In this document: positions 63,601 through 64,000 of the stretch, in pieces
Numbering within the stretch: the first letter of the stretch is position 1
Layout of the letters: every line of letters starts with the position of its first letter
From: Turritopsis dohrnii
Taxonomy: Eukaryota > Cnidaria > Hydrozoa > Anthoathecata > Oceaniidae
DNA length: 64,000 nt
Reading direction: 5' to 3'
Assembly (NCBI GenBank): GCA_027922465.2
Contig: BQMF02000199.1
Coordinates: 558,001 to 622,000 of the forward strand
Position numbers and translations under genes: made by a program
Notes under the pieces: generated by a model
Told to the model about the DNA's origin: nothing
What the model saw: the letters and a program-made list of their open reading frames with translations, nothing else
Database searches by the model: none

Positions 63601-64000
63601 TTTACTTGTTTGCAGATGATACTAGTGTACTTTACTCCCATAAATGTAAAAAAACCCTTGTCGAAACAATAAATAAAGAACTGGCTGGACTGTCCGACTG
63701 GTTGATAGCCAATAAGTTAAGTCTAAATACAGACAAAACAAATGTTTTAGTTTTCAGACCAAAAAACTGCAACAATAAGTTAGACTCATGTCAACCAGAA
63801 ACTAGTTAAAGGCAACTGTATCATAGCTAAACTTAGGCACTTTGTACCAGCAATTTTACTGAAAAACTTATATAATGCTCACATCTAACCTTTTCTGAAT
63901 TATGGTCCTCTGGAATTCTGCTGCTAACTGCCATCTTCATACTATAGAAAAAGCGCAAGATAGATCAATTAGAATTATTAACTTTAAGAATAAACATGAT
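60640..64000 (+). mobile_element. CR1-like LINE with N-terminal zinc fingers, runs off the window
   Basis: Starts right after the Helitron 5' end and continues past the window edge. It has zinc fingers, endonuclease and reverse transcriptase in CR1-type order. It is damaged by about six frameshifts or stops but otherwise complete as far as seen. The region 60640-60756 is probably its 5' untranslated part. Confidence 0.8.
60757..64000 (+). pseudogene. LINE protein: PHD-type fingers, endonuclease, reverse transcriptase
   Basis: ATG at 60757, just after a stop. Residues 1-190 contain cysteine/histidine-rich PHD-like fingers (CPKCRKNC, CGKCSMPVF, CNKWYHLKC, WFCKEC, CSVCSKII, CDLCKCLIHRNC), probably for nucleic acid or chromatin contact. 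The endonuclease follows with ALSETWN and, after a frameshift near 62020, GDFNYDLL; the SDH region lies near 62215 after stops. From 62220 the linker and reverse transcriptase continue through stops at 62906, 63168 and 63398, with NYRPISLLP, KQYGFQKG, DFAKAFDTVNH, NGVPQGSILGPLLF and the catalytic FADD (about 63615). The thumb region goes on to the window end in broken frames. Confidence 0.85.

Noticed and set aside
1..64000. CRISPR arrays, operons or other bacterial features
   Set aside because: No regularly spaced short repeats with unique spacers; introns, non-LTR elements and transposon classes show a metazoan genome.

Overview
The window is a graveyard and nursery of transposable elements from an AT-rich metazoan genome. 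I recognise no ordinary host gene in it. The mix (THAP-type DNA transposons, piggyBac, Kolobok, Harbinger, Helitrons, CR1/jockey-like LINEs, a Penelope-like element, hammerhead ribozymes, short introns) points to an invertebrate. A cnidarian or similar marine invertebrate is my best guess, by inference only.

Layout. 1-4.4 kb: two Helitron 5' ends head to head, a deleted Helitron with the N-terminal half of its Rep protein, and the C-terminal half of a THAP/DDE_Tnp_4 transposase gene. 4.4-18.25 kb (minus strand): a very large reverse-transcribing element with one uninterrupted 4,390-codon frame: coiled-coil N-terminus, Gag, zinc knuckles, aspartic protease, reverse transcriptase, RNase H, a dUTPase-like fold and an envelope-like glycoprotein. 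I see no integrase and no pair of LTRs, although a lysine-tRNA-like primer-binding site is present. The N-terminal half of the same THAP transposase gene lies on its other side (18.25-19.0 kb), so the element appears to split one gene. 19-26.4 kb: a hammerhead ribozyme motif, a dispersed repeat, a LINE, a tRNA-derived SINE and a Penelope-like element. 28-36.5 kb: a nest in which a hAT fragment sits in a LINE, which sits in another LINE, which abuts a Mutator-like transposase gene that itself carries a MITE. 36.8-39 kb: a large foldback interrupted by a small element with an OTU protease remnant.

39.7-48.4 kb: a Helitron whose single TTAA site took first one and then a second TTAA-specific transposon, a piggyBac and a Kolobok, side by side. 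The Kolobok carries its THAP transposase and, convergent with it, an intact three-exon gene for a cysteine-rich protein resembling the intracellular (ballast) domain of the P2X7 receptor. 50-55 kb: Harbinger transposase and Myb-like partner genes, partly inverted and deleted. 55.4-60.6 kb: two Helitrons joined head to tail, one carrying a nearly complete piggyBac. 60.7-64 kb: a CR1-like LINE with N-terminal PHD-type fingers that runs off the window.

The two items most worth following are the integrase-less, envelope-bearing giant element and the P2X7-ballast-like passenger gene inside a Kolobok transposon. All family calls were made by reading the sequence; no database was searched.
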